A stretch of DNA of 64,000 bases from Mucilaginibacter geliditolerans (lineage in GTDB: Bacteria; Bacteroidota; Bacteroidia; Sphingobacteriales; Sphingobacteriaceae): contig NZ_JACHBY010000003.1 of NCBI RefSeq assembly GCF_014200495.1, forward strand, positions 744,001 through 808,000, in the 5' to 3' direction. The position numbers were made by a program, and so were the translations under genes. Below the pieces are notes generated by a model. The model was not told the DNA's origin and did no database searches. It saw only the letters and a program-made list of their open reading frames with translations. Below, piece after piece: positions 25,458 through 34,657 of this stretch. The first letter of the stretch is position 1. Every line of letters starts with the position of its first letter.

Positions 25458-27524
25458 ATGATTTTGTCTTTCAGGAAAGGATTAAAGGATATTTCTATAG
25501 CTAAAAAGTTATACTTTACGGTAGGAATAATGGCTGTATTGGTAACTATAGAGCTTTTTACGTTGTATTTTGCCGTTACTACACTATCTGCTGTAAGGTC
25601 ATTTGTTGCTGGTGAAGGGATGTGGTCAAAGGCCGAAAAGGATGCCGCAGCTGCCTTAAATCAATACGCCCGCTCACACAACGAAGCAGATTATGGTGCG
25701 TTTAAGCAATACTTAAAAGTTCCCTTGGGTGATAGAAATGCGCGCCTGGCATTATTAACACCGCACCCGGATCTGGAAAAGGCGAGACAAGGGCTTCTTG
25801 ATGGCCGCAATCACCCGGATGATATTGACGGTATGATCAGTCTGGTGCTACGTTTTCATAAGGTGTACTACATTAACAAGGCATTCACACTGTGGGCAAA
25901 CGCCGAGCCTGTTATAGGTCAGCTAACAAAAATAAGTGAAGACCTGCATTTTAAAATAAATAACGGCGCTTCGCAAAAGGATATTGATAAATCACTGGAA
26001 AACATAAAGCTGATCAACAAGCAGCTTACAGATATGGAGGACGGGTTTTCATACACGCTTGGTGAGGGTGCCCGCTGGCTGGAAAACTTAGTGCTTAAAA
26101 TATTGCTTACGTTGTCGGTAACTATTGGTACTACCAGTATTTTAATAACAATATCGGTAAGTAATGGTATTGAAAAAGGATTAAAAGCAATTATTAATGG
26201 AGCAAAACTTATTAGCAAGGGAAATTTAACCAGCCGGGTAAAAGTGTATTCGCAGGACGAGATAGGTTTACTTGCCGATGCCTTTAATCAAATGACGGAT
26301 AAACTGGAACAAAACAGCCTGAAAATAATACGGCAGGAAGAAAGCCTGAGGCTGGAAAAGGAAAGAGTATTGGCATCAGAAAAAGTAAAACAGCTTTTTT
26401 TAATGAATATGAGCCACGAAATCAGAACGCCCATTAACGTGGTGCTTGGGTTTGCCCATTTGCTGGAAGATTCACTGATTGATGAGGAGCAATTAGAGTA
26501 CATCAGCATGCTTATAAAAGCCGGGAATGAATTATTGGTGATTTTAAACGATATACTTGAGTTCTCAAAAATTGAATCGGGAGATATTGTTGTGGAAACC
26601 TATCCATTTAACCTTAACGAGATGATTTATGCTATACTGGCTGATATAGAACCACAGGCAATAGAAAAGAACATTCATTTAAACTGTTCTGTTGATAATA
26701 AGGTGCCAGGAATTATTTGGGGCGATAAAGGCCGGGTAAATCAGATATTGATGAAGCTGCTTTCAAATGCTATAAAGTTTACCGAACGGGGCGAAGTTGT
26801 GATAGATGTTTGTTGCATCGCAGATTATCCTGAATACGTAGAGCTTGAGTTTAGTATCAAAGATACCGGGATTGGCATTCCTGTTGAAAAGCAGGAGAAA
26901 ATATTTGATTATTTTGAACAGGGATCAGTTGGTACCGGGCGCAAGTTTGGTGGTACAGGGTTGGGGTTAAGTATTGTAAAGCAGTTGGTGAAATTGCTTG
27001 ACGGAAATATATACGTTAACAGCACACCCGGAAAAGGGTCTGAATTTTATTTCAGGCTGGCGTTCCTGAAGTATAATCATCAAACAGGGCAGCGCGGGCC
27101 TGTGATATTAAACGCAGTAAATAAAGAAGAGCAACTTATCGCGCTAAAGCCCAAGGTGTTAATTGTTGATGATAATCCAATGAACCGCATGCTGGTTGTT
27201 AAAATACTGCAAAAAAGAGGGTTTGAAACAGGTACGGCAGAAAATGGCAAAATAGCAGTATTTAAGGTTCGTAACCAAAATTACGATATCGTACTAATGG
27301 ATCTGCAAATGCCCGAAATGGATGGTTATGAAGCTACCAGGCAAATAAGAGCATGGCAAAATGATAAAAAAAATATACCCATAATAGCCATGACCGCGCA
27401 TACTATGCCGGGTGATATGGAAAAATGCTTTGAAATAGGAATGGATGACTTTATTCCGAAACCTTTTTTTTCGGATATGCTTTTTGAAAAAATTTATGCC
27501 TTGCTGTTGTTAAGCAAAAATTAA
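25458..27524 (+). CDS. Hybrid sensor histidine kinase / response regulator
   Basis: The 688-residue membrane protein has a first helix (LYFTVGIMAVLVTIELFTLYFAV), a periplasmic helical sensor, a second helix (ILLTLSVTIGTTSILITI) and a HAMP linker. HisKA follows with His at about 320 (LMNMSHEIRTPINVVLG), then HATPase_c (KLLSNAIKFT, KDTGIGIP, GGTGLGLSIVKQ) and a C-terminal receiver with the phospho-acceptor Asp at about 615 (VLMDLQMPEMDGYEATRQ) and Lys in IPKPF. All catalytic residues are present. No dedicated output gene is adjacent, though an AraC gene follows after 78 nt. Confidence 0.94.
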   Translation: MILSFRKGLKDISIAKKLYFTVGIMAVLVTIELFTLYFAVTTLSAVRSFVAGEGMWSKAEKDAAAALNQYARSHNEADYGAFKQYLKVPLGDRNARLALLTPHPDLEKARQGLLDGRNHPDDIDGMISLVLRFHKVYYINKAFTLWANAEPVIGQLTKISEDLHFKINNGASQKDIDKSLENIKLINKQLTDMEDGFSYTLGEGARWLENLVLKILLTLSVTIGTTSILITISVSNGIEKGLKAIINGAKLISKGNLTSRVKVYSQDEIGLLADAFNQMTDKLEQNSLKIIRQEESLRLEKERVLASEKVKQLFLMNMSHEIRTPINVVLGFAHLLEDSLIDEEQLEYISMLIKAGNELLVILNDILEFSKIESGDIVVETYPFNLNEMIYAILADIEPQAIEKNIHLNCSVDNKVPGIIWGDKGRVNQILMKLLSNAIKFTERGEVVIDVCCIADYPEYVELEFSIKDTGIGIPVEKQEKIFDYFEQGSVGTGRKFGGTGLGLSIVKQLVKLLDGNIYVNSTPGKGSEFYFRLAFLKYNHQTGQRGPVILNAVNKEEQLIALKPKVLIVDDNPMNRMLVVKILQKRGFETGTAENGKIAVFKVRNQNYDIVLMDLQMPEMDGYEATRQIRAWQNDKKNIPIIAMTAHTMPGDMEKCFEIGMDDFIPKPFFSDMLFEKIYALLLLSKN

Positions 27525-27546
27525 ACAGCACAAATTACAATACATT

Positions 27547-27571
27547 GGTCCGAAATTTTTGACTTCAGACA
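27547..27571. repeat. Partial copy of the two-part intergenic repeat
   Basis: GGTCCGAAATTTTTGACTTC resembles the second half (GGTCCGAAG...CTTCG) of the repeat copies at 22711, 28565 and 33076. The first dyad is missing. Confidence 0.45.
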
Positions 27572-27602
27572 AGGGGGTAAATGCTCCTGAATAAATTATT
27601 CA

Positions 27603-28439
27603 ATGGCTTCATCGCCTATTGTAACATCTCAAAAAATCAGGCGTCTTATCGGTATGCCTTTTTATTCCGAATATCAGGTCCGCAGCCCGCTTTCTGCCTT
27701 TATTAAAAAACTCTGGACGCTCGATAATTCAGGCAGCAGACTGGAAACCGGGGAACGCGCTGTGTTACCAAATGGCTGCTTTACCATCGCTTTTATCAGC
27801 GGTAACGGTATATTGGTCAAAACCCGGCTTACAGATACCTTGCTCAGTCCGGGTGTATATTTCGTTGGGCAGCTTACCGGGGGCATCACCGTAAACCTGC
27901 TGCCTCATACAAAAGCCATCATGGTACAGCTTTTTGCCTGGGCACCCGTTCATTTCAGCAAAGCCCCCATGTCGGCTTATACCGACCGGGTAGTTCCGCT
28001 CACAGATCCGGTAATCAGCGTTGACATACTCAACAATCCGGCAATTGCCCTGGCTGTACACCGGGCTTTCGTTGATCATTTTCGGCACAACAAAAACACT
28101 TTCCTGATACAGCAGGCCTGCCTTTTACTGGCCGGTGCAGGCGGAGCCCTTACTGTCGGCAACCTTGCCGCGCAGCTCGGTTGTTCGGAGAGGCAGCTCC
28201 AGAAACAGTTTAAACAACATGTGGGGCTCAGTCCCAAAGTATTTGCCATCATACTCCGGCTCCGTAATGCGGTTGATGATATCGCTTATCCCCGTCAGGC
28301 GCATATACTGCTCAGCAACCTTGCCCTTGAAAATAATTTTTACGATCAGGCACATTTCATTAATACCTTTCAATCTATTGTCGGCATGTCCCCCGCAAAA
28401 TTCGATAAAACAGCGTATCTGCTGGCTTTCAAAAAATAG
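27603..28439 (+). CDS. AraC-family regulator with DUF6597-type N-terminal domain
   Basis: The 278-residue protein has an N-terminal domain with SPLSAFIKKLWTLDNSG and RAVLPNGCFTIAFISG, the DUF6597 pattern, and a C-terminal AraC domain: VGNLAAQLGCSERQLQKQFKQHVGLSPKVFAIILR, then LALENNFYDQAHFINTFQSIVGMSPAKF. It follows the hybrid kinase on the same strand. The initiation codon is ATG at 27603, only slightly upstream of a conserved RSPLSAF block, so the first 20 residues may be partly non-conserved. Confidence 0.9.
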   Translation: MASSPIVTSQKIRRLIGMPFYSEYQVRSPLSAFIKKLWTLDNSGSRLETGERAVLPNGCFTIAFISGNGILVKTRLTDTLLSPGVYFVGQLTGGITVNLLPHTKAIMVQLFAWAPVHFSKAPMSAYTDRVVPLTDPVISVDILNNPAIALAVHRAFVDHFRHNKNTFLIQQACLLLAGAGGALTVGNLAAQLGCSERQLQKQFKQHVGLSPKVFAIILRLRNAVDDIAYPRQAHILLSNLALENNFYDQAHFINTFQSIVGMSPAKFDKTAYLLAFKK

Positions 28440-28564
28440 ATACTGTTCGGGTTTTTCCAATTTTTGCTACTGGTACCCGGCTAATTTTGTGCAACACTGA
28501 AAGTTTTTGATTAGGCTTTAGTGTTAATGAGTAGCTCCCTGCCAGGCGGGGGGCTTTTTTGTTA

Positions 28565-28619
28565 CTGTAGTCGGAGACTACAGACATAGTGGTCCGAAGT
28601 TTAAAACTTCGAACAGCGG
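28565..28619. repeat. REP-like two-part intergenic repeat, copy 2
   Basis: CTGTAGTC-GGA-GACTACAG is a perfect dyad, followed by GGTCCGAAGTTTAAAACTTCG, itself a near-perfect dyad, and AACAGCGG. This is the clearest copy. Confidence 0.78.
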
Positions 28620-28659
28620 AATGGAAAAGCCAAAGCTATCTGTCACTCCTTGATTTCAC

Positions 28660-28929
28660 CTAAATATCCTCTACATAAGTGCTGATAAACTTTGCTAGCT
28701 GCTCCTGTTCGGTTACGCTGAAAACATTGCCATCGTAGATCCAATAGCCCTGGGCGTCAAATAATATCCGGCCTAAATAATCCGGCTGGTCATAGGCAAC
28801 AAATAATTCATAACTCAATACTTTCCCTTCATTTTTCATGGCAGGAATGATCCTTACTACTTCGTCTGGTCCGCTTTTGCGTTTTACCCAGGCTTTGGCT
28901 TCTTTAAATAAATAAGTATTGTTCATCAT
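28660..28929 (-). CDS. Small cytoplasmic hypothetical protein
   Basis: The 89-residue protein starts MMNNTYLFKEAKAWVKRKSG and has a compact alternating pattern: VVRIIPAMKNEGKVLSYELFVAY, then LGRILFDAQGYWIYDGNVFSVTEQEQLAKFI. No signal peptide or membrane helix is seen. I do not recognise the family with certainty. The regular alpha/beta pattern and codon use like neighbouring genes support a real gene. It stands alone next to a repeat. Confidence 0.65.
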   Translation of the reverse strand: MMNNTYLFKEAKAWVKRKSGPDEVVRIIPAMKNEGKVLSYELFVAYDQPDYLGRILFDAQGYWIYDGNVFSVTEQEQLAKFISTYVEDI

Positions 28930-29032
28930 CTCAGTTCAATCACAAACGATAAAACAAATGTGAAAAATATTTTATGATTTTTTATATAACATGCTAAAAA
29001 TATTAGTATATTATATAAGTGTCAATTCAAAC

Positions 29033-31057
29033 TTACCTTACTCCAACCCAATCATCAGTTTTAAATGGCGAGGCAGGCAAGCCAACGCCGTTATACAGGT
29101 TGCAAGTTGGAAAATTTGCCCAGCCGTAACGTACTGCCACCGGGTTAACAACATCAGCGCCGGAAACAATTACTTTATTGCCTTCTATTATCGCCTTTGC
29201 CGGATGAAAAACCTTATCGGCCCCGGCAATGGTAAACCCTTTCAGGGTATCACCTTTTGCAACAAGACCATTATTGGTATATTTAAATGACAGGTTTATC
29301 TTATCGCCATTTATTTTTTGCGATTGATAAACCGGCCCTGAATAAGCAATATGCTCACCATAAGTTTTTGCTCTTGCCACCAAGGCCAATCTGCGCCCCA
29401 CTTCCTGCTTGTTTTGCGGGTGAATGCGGTATTGATCTCCAATATCAATAGTTACGGCCATGCCGGTATTAGGCACAGATAACGTTTTAAGCTGTGCATA
29501 ACGCAATGCGGGCCAATCGGCAGCCGGAGGTTGGTCAGTAGCGGCATAGTTGGCTATCTGCACAAAATAAAACGGGAAGTTACCTTCGCCCCATTTTTGC
29601 CGCCAGTCGCTTATCATCAGCGGGAACAATTGTTCATACTGATATGGCCTGTCGGCATTGCTTTCGCCCTGGTACCATATCACACCTTTAATGGTATAAG
29701 GCAGTATTGGGCTTATCATGGCGTTATAAATTAGCGTGGGCCTGTTTGGGCTGTTGGATGTTGTAGGTGGCTGAGGTAGTTGCTTTAGTTCCGCGGCTAA
29801 ATGATAATTCCAGTTGCCTGAAAGATCGATCTTTGCCGAGGTATCACCCACTACCGATAATGTCATAGGCCCTTTGTTGATCCCACCAAGACCGCCATTA
29901 TCAAAAACGCGTATAGCAATGGTATTATCACCCGTCTTTACCAGTTTGGCGGGTATGGTATAGCTCCGTTTATAAATAAACAGTTCGGTATGGCCTATTT
30001 CTGTACCGTTAAAAAAAGAATCGTCATAGTCATCAATGCCGCCGATATCCAGTTTCAGATCTTTGCCCACCCATGTTGACGGCAGTTTAACAGTTTTGCG
30101 GAACCATATGGTACCATCATAATCGGGCACGCCTGCTTGTTCCCAATACGTGGGTACTACCATTTGTTTCCATGCTGAATCATCAAATCCGGACATGGCC
30201 CATAACAATTTGCCGTTTTGATAAGCCGGATCTTTTGTGTCGATGTCATTCAGCCAGGTGCGCACATTGTCCTGGTATTTGGCATCCAGTTTTTCCTGCG
30301 TAAGGCCACCTTCAGCAGCCTGAACAAAGGGAGCGAAGGCTGGAATGGTTTTCAAAGCGTCGCCGCTTGTCCATGCTTCGGCAACAGTTCCGCCCCAGGT
30401 ACTATTGATAATGCCGATAGGGATGTGCTTATCATCATATAAATTCTTCGCGAAGAAATAAGCCACCGCCGAAAATTCACGTACTGTTTGGGGGTTGCAA
30501 ACATTCCATCCCCATTTTACCGGCACATCGGTACGCGGCTGAAAGCTGGTTTTATTATCTATTTTCAGCATACGTATTTCAGGGTAATTGGCGGCATCAG
30601 CCAACTCTTTCTCAATATTAAGTACATTGCCATAAAAACCTGTCAGCTGCATTTCCATGTTCGACTGACCCGAACATACCCATACCTCGCCTATCAAAAC
30701 ATTGTTTAAAATGGTTTTGTCACCATCATCAAAAGTGATGATATATGGACCACCATAAGATGGTGTAGCTACGCTGGTTTTCCAATTACCGTTAGCGCCT
30801 GTAACCACGGTGTACTGTTTGTTGTTCCACGATGTGGTAACAGAAAAACTTTTCCCGGGCGTACAGCTACCCCAGATTGCCGCGTTGGTTTTTTGCTGCA
30901 GCACCATATTATCGGTAAAGCAGGCAGCAGGTATTACTTTGGCTTGTGCCGAATTGATGAATATGAATAAAAGGATTACAAAAAATATACATGTTTTAAT
31001 TCGGCCATAATAAACCGGTTTAGCAATTTGGGCGAATGAATGGGTTAATTGGTTCAT
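29033..31057 (-). CDS. Sialate O-acetylesterase (SASA family, exported)
   Basis: The 674-residue protein has a late signal peptide (CIFFVILLFIFINSAQA at about 23-39). The first catalytic block is EVWVCSGQSNMEMQL (nucleophile Ser in GQSN) and the second is IKGVIWYQGESNAD. A DQYRIHPQNKQEVGRRLA segment provides the likely catalytic His. A beta-galactosidase-like jelly-roll insert is suggested by the WFRKTVKLPSTWVGKDLKLDIG stretch. These enzymes remove acetyl groups from sialic acids or plant polysaccharides in the periplasm. No other glycan-degradation gene is adjacent. Confidence 0.92.
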   Translation of the reverse strand: MNQLTHSFAQIAKPVYYGRIKTCIFFVILLFIFINSAQAKVIPAACFTDNMVLQQKTNAAIWGSCTPGKSFSVTTSWNNKQYTVVTGANGNWKTSVATPSYGGPYIITFDDGDKTILNNVLIGEVWVCSGQSNMEMQLTGFYGNVLNIEKELADAANYPEIRMLKIDNKTSFQPRTDVPVKWGWNVCNPQTVREFSAVAYFFAKNLYDDKHIPIGIINSTWGGTVAEAWTSGDALKTIPAFAPFVQAAEGGLTQEKLDAKYQDNVRTWLNDIDTKDPAYQNGKLLWAMSGFDDSAWKQMVVPTYWEQAGVPDYDGTIWFRKTVKLPSTWVGKDLKLDIGGIDDYDDSFFNGTEIGHTELFIYKRSYTIPAKLVKTGDNTIAIRVFDNGGLGGINKGPMTLSVVGDTSAKIDLSGNWNYHLAAELKQLPQPPTTSNSPNRPTLIYNAMISPILPYTIKGVIWYQGESNADRPYQYEQLFPLMISDWRQKWGEGNFPFYFVQIANYAATDQPPAADWPALRYAQLKTLSVPNTGMAVTIDIGDQYRIHPQNKQEVGRRLALVARAKTYGEHIAYSGPVYQSQKINGDKINLSFKYTNNGLVAKGDTLKGFTIAGADKVFHPAKAIIEGNKVIVSGADVVNPVAVRYGWANFPTCNLYNGVGLPASPFKTDDWVGVR

Positions 31058-31251
31058 GATGGTAAATGTAAAAGATTTTTTAATTAAAAAACAGAGCTCT
31101 TTTTTAATTAATCCAGGAGTTAAAAAGTGTTAAAGTTGAAAACTTAGTTGTGAAGCTATGAATACATACCTACTTTTATTTCAAATTCGCTTACCACCCG
31201 GATTGGAATTAATCAACCTTAAAAGCGAACTGCCATCTTATCAAAATAGTT

Positions 31252-32418
31252 ATGAGTTATTTTAACAACGGATTTATCCGGTTATTTGCCTGTGTTTTGC
31301 TCGTTTCATTCAGCATTGAAGCCGATGCGCAGGCGTCATTGATCAAAAATGCAATTGATAAGCTGGATGGCTGTAAAAACTTCAGCTATGAGTATATTGA
31401 AAAAACACTAGACCATACCACAGACACTACAACAAAACAACACAAGGATATATTTCAAAAAGCGCCTGGTGATGAAAACTTTGGTTACTTATTCAGCCTT
31501 GAAACGCAGGAAATAGGCAAAAGTTACCATGTCATAGACCTGTATAACGGCCAAAGCTTAATATCCCTGGTTCCCGATGACAGCACTTATCAATTTGCCG
31601 ACATTAAGAAATATGCGATGGAATCCAGTATTTCGGCACTGCCCGGGTTTTTGAAATGGTTAAAGGGAAGACCTGAAAAGAGACCATCGGAAATGGCCGG
31701 CGATACAGCTATAAATGGCGCTTTTTGTTATCATGCAATTTTTCATATTTATGATACTACTATTAACAAGGAGCATTATCATACCGATATACATGTGTTT
31801 ATTGATAAGTTATCAGGTTTGCCTAACCGTATAACAATGAGGGAAAAAGTGCTGTTATTTGATAATGTAGCAAACTACTATACAGCCTATCAGTATTCCA
31901 ATTATAAATTTAACCAGAAAAATATCGACATAGCTGCAATAACCGTTCCCAATGGATTTCATCCGCCAAAGAATCAGGCTGTGTTACCGTTATTAGCGCC
32001 GGGAACAGTTGCGCCGGATTGGACGCTATACACCACGGATGGCAAACAGCTATCAATGGCACAGCTAAAAGGCAAAGTTGTATTAATGGACTTTTTCTTT
32101 ATTGGTTGCGACGGTTGCATGGCGTCCCTTCAATCGCTGGATAGAATTTATGAGAAATATAAAGATCAAAATTTTGTATTGGTAAGCATCAGCAACAGGG
32201 ATAGCAGGAAAGTGGTAGCGGGATTTAAAAAGAATTACCATATAAAAAACCCTGTATGCGGCGATGGGGCTGATGTGGCCAAAGCATATCATTTGCCAGG
32301 CGCCCCCCTTTTTTATTACATCGACAAGGAAGGAAAAATAGCGAATGTAATATTCGGATATGATGACGACTTTGAATCAAAAACAACCGCGCTAATTGAT
32401 AGCTTGTTGAGTAAATAA
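31252..32418 (+). CDS. TlpA-like thioredoxin-fold protein with large N-terminal domain
   Basis: The 388-residue protein has a signal peptide (LFACVLLVSFSIEADAQ). The N-terminal about 240 residues form a lipoprotein-carrier-like/DUF2092-type beta domain. The C-terminal AhpC/TSA-Redoxin domain begins APGTVAPDWTLYTTDGKQLSMAQLKGKVVLMDFFF and has Cys286-DG-Cys289 as redox motif, in place of the usual CxPC. It continues with FVLVSISNRDS and PLFYYIDKEGKI. It should act as a periplasmic thiol-disulfide protein. The CDGC motif is slightly unusual but plausible. Confidence 0.88.
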   Translation: MSYFNNGFIRLFACVLLVSFSIEADAQASLIKNAIDKLDGCKNFSYEYIEKTLDHTTDTTTKQHKDIFQKAPGDENFGYLFSLETQEIGKSYHVIDLYNGQSLISLVPDDSTYQFADIKKYAMESSISALPGFLKWLKGRPEKRPSEMAGDTAINGAFCYHAIFHIYDTTINKEHYHTDIHVFIDKLSGLPNRITMREKVLLFDNVANYYTAYQYSNYKFNQKNIDIAAITVPNGFHPPKNQAVLPLLAPGTVAPDWTLYTTDGKQLSMAQLKGKVVLMDFFFIGCDGCMASLQSLDRIYEKYKDQNFVLVSISNRDSRKVVAGFKKNYHIKNPVCGDGADVAKAYHLPGAPLFYYIDKEGKIANVIFGYDDDFESKTTALIDSLLSK

Positions 32419-32448
32419 GTAAGCTGTTTTTGCGCTTAAACTGCCTCC

Positions 32449-32475
32449 CTGCTGGCGCACGCGTGCCGCGTATGT
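32449..32475. repeat. GC-rich intergenic repeat, copy A
   Basis: CTGCTGGCGCACGCGTG is followed by CCGCGTATGT. Similar sequences are at 56646-56668 and 57559-57586. Confidence 0.65.
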
Positions 32476-32489
32476 CAAGTGAGACTATT

Positions 32490-33023
32490 TTATTTCTTAC
32501 TGTAAAAAAGGTATTCAGCTGTGTATGGTTCCTCTAATAGCTGCCCTTTATGCTGCCTGTCGGCTATAGCCGGGGCTTTGCCGCCTTGTGTATTGATCCT
32601 TTGGATAAAAACAACCGGGGTAAATTTACCTGTTCCGCCCGGCGTTATTCCCTTTAGCAATAACCATGGTATAGCAAGACTATCGGGCGAGTTGGCCTGC
32701 TGCAATTTGGTGCCGCTAATTGTTGAACCATCCGTATTTTCCCATGTGGGTTTTTTTGCCGGATTTAAATAATGTTTTCCAATTAATTTGCGGTAATTAA
32801 CAGCAGCATATAAGTTAGCACGCGGCTCTGAAAAGGTCCACACATAACGGGAAGTGTCTTTGGGATCCTGTGTGCAAACATAAACCTGTACACCTTTAGC
32901 ATAGGCATGCAAAATCAGCCTGCAATCTTCAGAAACTTTTATAGACGCCGGAACTTCCTGCGTTTGTGCAAAGCCCGCCAGGCTGCAGATCACCAGCAAT
33001 AATGACAAAATAGCACGGGTCAT
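32490..33023 (-). CDS. DUF3455 domain-containing exported protein
   Basis: The 177-residue protein has a signal peptide (MTRAILSLLLVICSLAGFAQ). Its body has the DUF3455 features: PASIKVSEDCRLILHAYAKGVQVYVC, WTFSEPRANLY, HYLNPAKKPTWENTDGSTISG and a C-terminal TAEYLFYSKK. Known members are fungal and bacterial secreted proteins of undefined role. It is a single-gene unit between the TlpA-like gene (convergent) and the Crp/Fnr gene (divergent). Confidence 0.88.
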   Translation of the reverse strand: MTRAILSLLLVICSLAGFAQTQEVPASIKVSEDCRLILHAYAKGVQVYVCTQDPKDTSRYVWTFSEPRANLYAAVNYRKLIGKHYLNPAKKPTWENTDGSTISGTKLQQANSPDSLAIPWLLLKGITPGGTGKFTPVVFIQRINTQGGKAPAIADRQHKGQLLEEPYTAEYLFYSKK

Positions 33024-33075
33024 GTTTTTGTAGTTAGATTACACGAAAATATGAAAAAAACAGGGCTTTTTTATA

Positions 33076-33126
33076 TAATCGGAGGCTACGATCATAGTAG
33101 TCTGATTTAGAAACTCCAGACAGCGG
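33076..33126. repeat. REP-like two-part intergenic repeat, copy 3 (diverged)
   Basis: TAATCGGAGGCTACGATC, TAGTAGTCTGATTTAG and CCAGACAGCGG follow the order of copy 2, but both dyads have mismatches. It lies between DUF3455 and the Crp/Fnr gene. Confidence 0.65.
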
Positions 33127-33167
33127 AAAAAACTTCGGATAATAAGGTGAGCCGTAGGACGAATACA

Positions 33168-33183
33168 CTTGCCATTTGGCAAG
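33168..33183. promoter_or_regulatory. Crp/Fnr-type operator 1
   Basis: CTTGCC-ATTT-GGCAAG is a perfect dyad with the TTG-N8-CAA geometry of the family. It lies 82 nt before the Crp/Fnr-like gene, and a near-identical site follows that gene. Confidence 0.75.
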
Positions 33184-33264
33184 AAATCACTTCTGCATTA
33201 TATAAATAAGAGGGTTATATTTACACAACCCAGCGCTCTGTTTACGGATTGAAAACGTTACACC

Positions 33265-33849
33265 ATGACTAAAGAAACCCTTACCAGGCTCTTTCAAAGT
33301 ACTAACCTGGTTTCCTTATCCACAGCAATACAAATTACTGATCGGTTTGAGTATAAGTTCATCCCGAAAAACCAGTTCCAGCTTACTGCAGGTAAAATAT
33401 GCAATGAATACCTGTTTCTTGAAAAAGGGTATATGCGGGCATTCGCGCATGATACGGAGGGTAATGAAGTAACTACCGGTTTTTGCTCGTCGGGGCAAAT
33501 GACATTTGAAGTATCATCTTTTTTCAACCGCACCCGCTCAATGGAAAATATACAGGCATTAAATGATTGCGAAGGATGGTATATCACCTATCAGCAATTG
33601 AACAACTTATTCCATACGCTGCCGGAGTTTAGGGAATTTGGCAGATCGGTACTAGTAGAAGGCTATGCCGGTCTTAAGACCCGAATGTTATCCATGATCA
33701 CTGAAACCGCCGAAGAACGTTATGAACAATTGTTTAAAACAAGCCCAGGCATCTTTCAGCATGCTCCCTTAAAAACTATCGCCTCTTATCTGGGCATTAC
33801 CGATACCTCTTTAAGCAGGATACGGAAAGAGCTTGCAAGAAAACACTAA
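33265..33849 (+). CDS. Crp/Fnr-family transcriptional regulator
   Basis: The 194-residue protein has a cyclic-nucleotide-binding-like beta roll (ICNEYLFLEKGYMRAFAHDTEGNEVTTGF) and a C-terminal winged helix shortened to APLKTIASYLGITDTSLSRIRKELARK. This short form is very common in Bacteroidota. The cNMP-binding Arg/Glu set is not obvious, so the ligand is unclear. Dyads at 33168-33183 and 33861-33876 flank it. They probably give autoregulation and control of the downstream membrane-protein gene. Confidence 0.92.
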   Translation: MTKETLTRLFQSTNLVSLSTAIQITDRFEYKFIPKNQFQLTAGKICNEYLFLEKGYMRAFAHDTEGNEVTTGFCSSGQMTFEVSSFFNRTRSMENIQALNDCEGWYITYQQLNNLFHTLPEFREFGRSVLVEGYAGLKTRMLSMITETAEERYEQLFKTSPGIFQHAPLKTIASYLGITDTSLSRIRKELARKH

Positions 33850-33860
33850 ACCTTTCATTT

Positions 33861-33876
33861 CTTGTCATTTGGCAAG
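33861..33876. promoter_or_regulatory. Crp/Fnr-type operator 2
   Basis: CTTGTC-ATTT-GGCAAG differs by one base from operator 1. It lies 49 nt upstream of the ATG at 33926, which suggests the membrane protein is a target of the regulator. Confidence 0.72.
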
Positions 33877-33925
33877 ATTACCAGGTGATTATTGTGCTTC
33901 CTTTGTTTCATCAAAAACTAGACAG

Positions 33926-34600
33926 ATGGAACAATTACCAATTTATATAGCTGTAGTATTTATACTCACTGCGGTGCTTACCGTCTTGTTACTGTACAAA
34001 GCCACCAATTATTCAAAACAGGTAATCATCATTACATTGTTATGGCTGGTATTACAGGCTGTAGTTAGCCTTACGGGATATTATACAGTAACCAACAGTG
34101 TACCGCCCAGGTTTGCCTTATTGTTATTCCCTCCTATTGTATTTATCGCGATCCTCATTTTTACAAAGAGAGGCCGAACAGCTATGGATGGTTTTAACGT
34201 GTCGCTATTAACCCTGTTAAACATAGTAAGGATACCTGTGGAACTTACCTTATATTGGTTATATCTGCACAAACTGGTGCCGGAGGTAATGACTTTTGAG
34301 GGCAGAAATTTTGATATACTTTGCGGATTGACAGCGCCACTGGTTTATTATTGGGGATACATTAAAAATGCACTCAGCAAAAATGCATTAATAGTATGGA
34401 ATGTGCTTTGTTTAATGTTGCTCACTAATATTGTTGTGTTAGCTATGTTATCCGCACCATTTGCTTTTCAAAAATTCGGGTTTGAGCAGCCTAACATTGC
34501 CATTTTTTACTTCCCGTTTGTATGGCTGCCCGGGTTTATTGTTCCCGTTGCATTATTTACGCATCTGGCAGCTTTAAAGCGATTGATAAGGAGTAAGTAG
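33926..34600 (+). CDS. Multi-pass membrane protein, unknown function
   Basis: I place the start at 33926 (MEQLPIYIAVVFILTAVLT), since an upstream in-frame ATG at 33833 would overlap the preceding gene and add a polar, non-membrane leader across the operator. The 224-residue product has about six to seven membrane helices, such as VIIITLLWLVLQAVVSLTGYY and ALLLFPPIVFIAILIF. I do not recognise the family. It follows the Crp/Fnr gene and its second operator, so co-regulation is likely. Confidence 0.75.
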   Translation: MEQLPIYIAVVFILTAVLTVLLLYKATNYSKQVIIITLLWLVLQAVVSLTGYYTVTNSVPPRFALLLFPPIVFIAILIFTKRGRTAMDGFNVSLLTLLNIVRIPVELTLYWLYLHKLVPEVMTFEGRNFDILCGLTAPLVYYWGYIKNALSKNALIVWNVLCLMLLTNIVVLAMLSAPFAFQKFGFEQPNIAIFYFPFVWLPGFIVPVALFTHLAALKRLIRSK

Positions 34601-34657
34601 CTTGTTGATGATGCCAACAAGGCAAGGACAATATAAATCGAACAGCTGAATTCCGAA

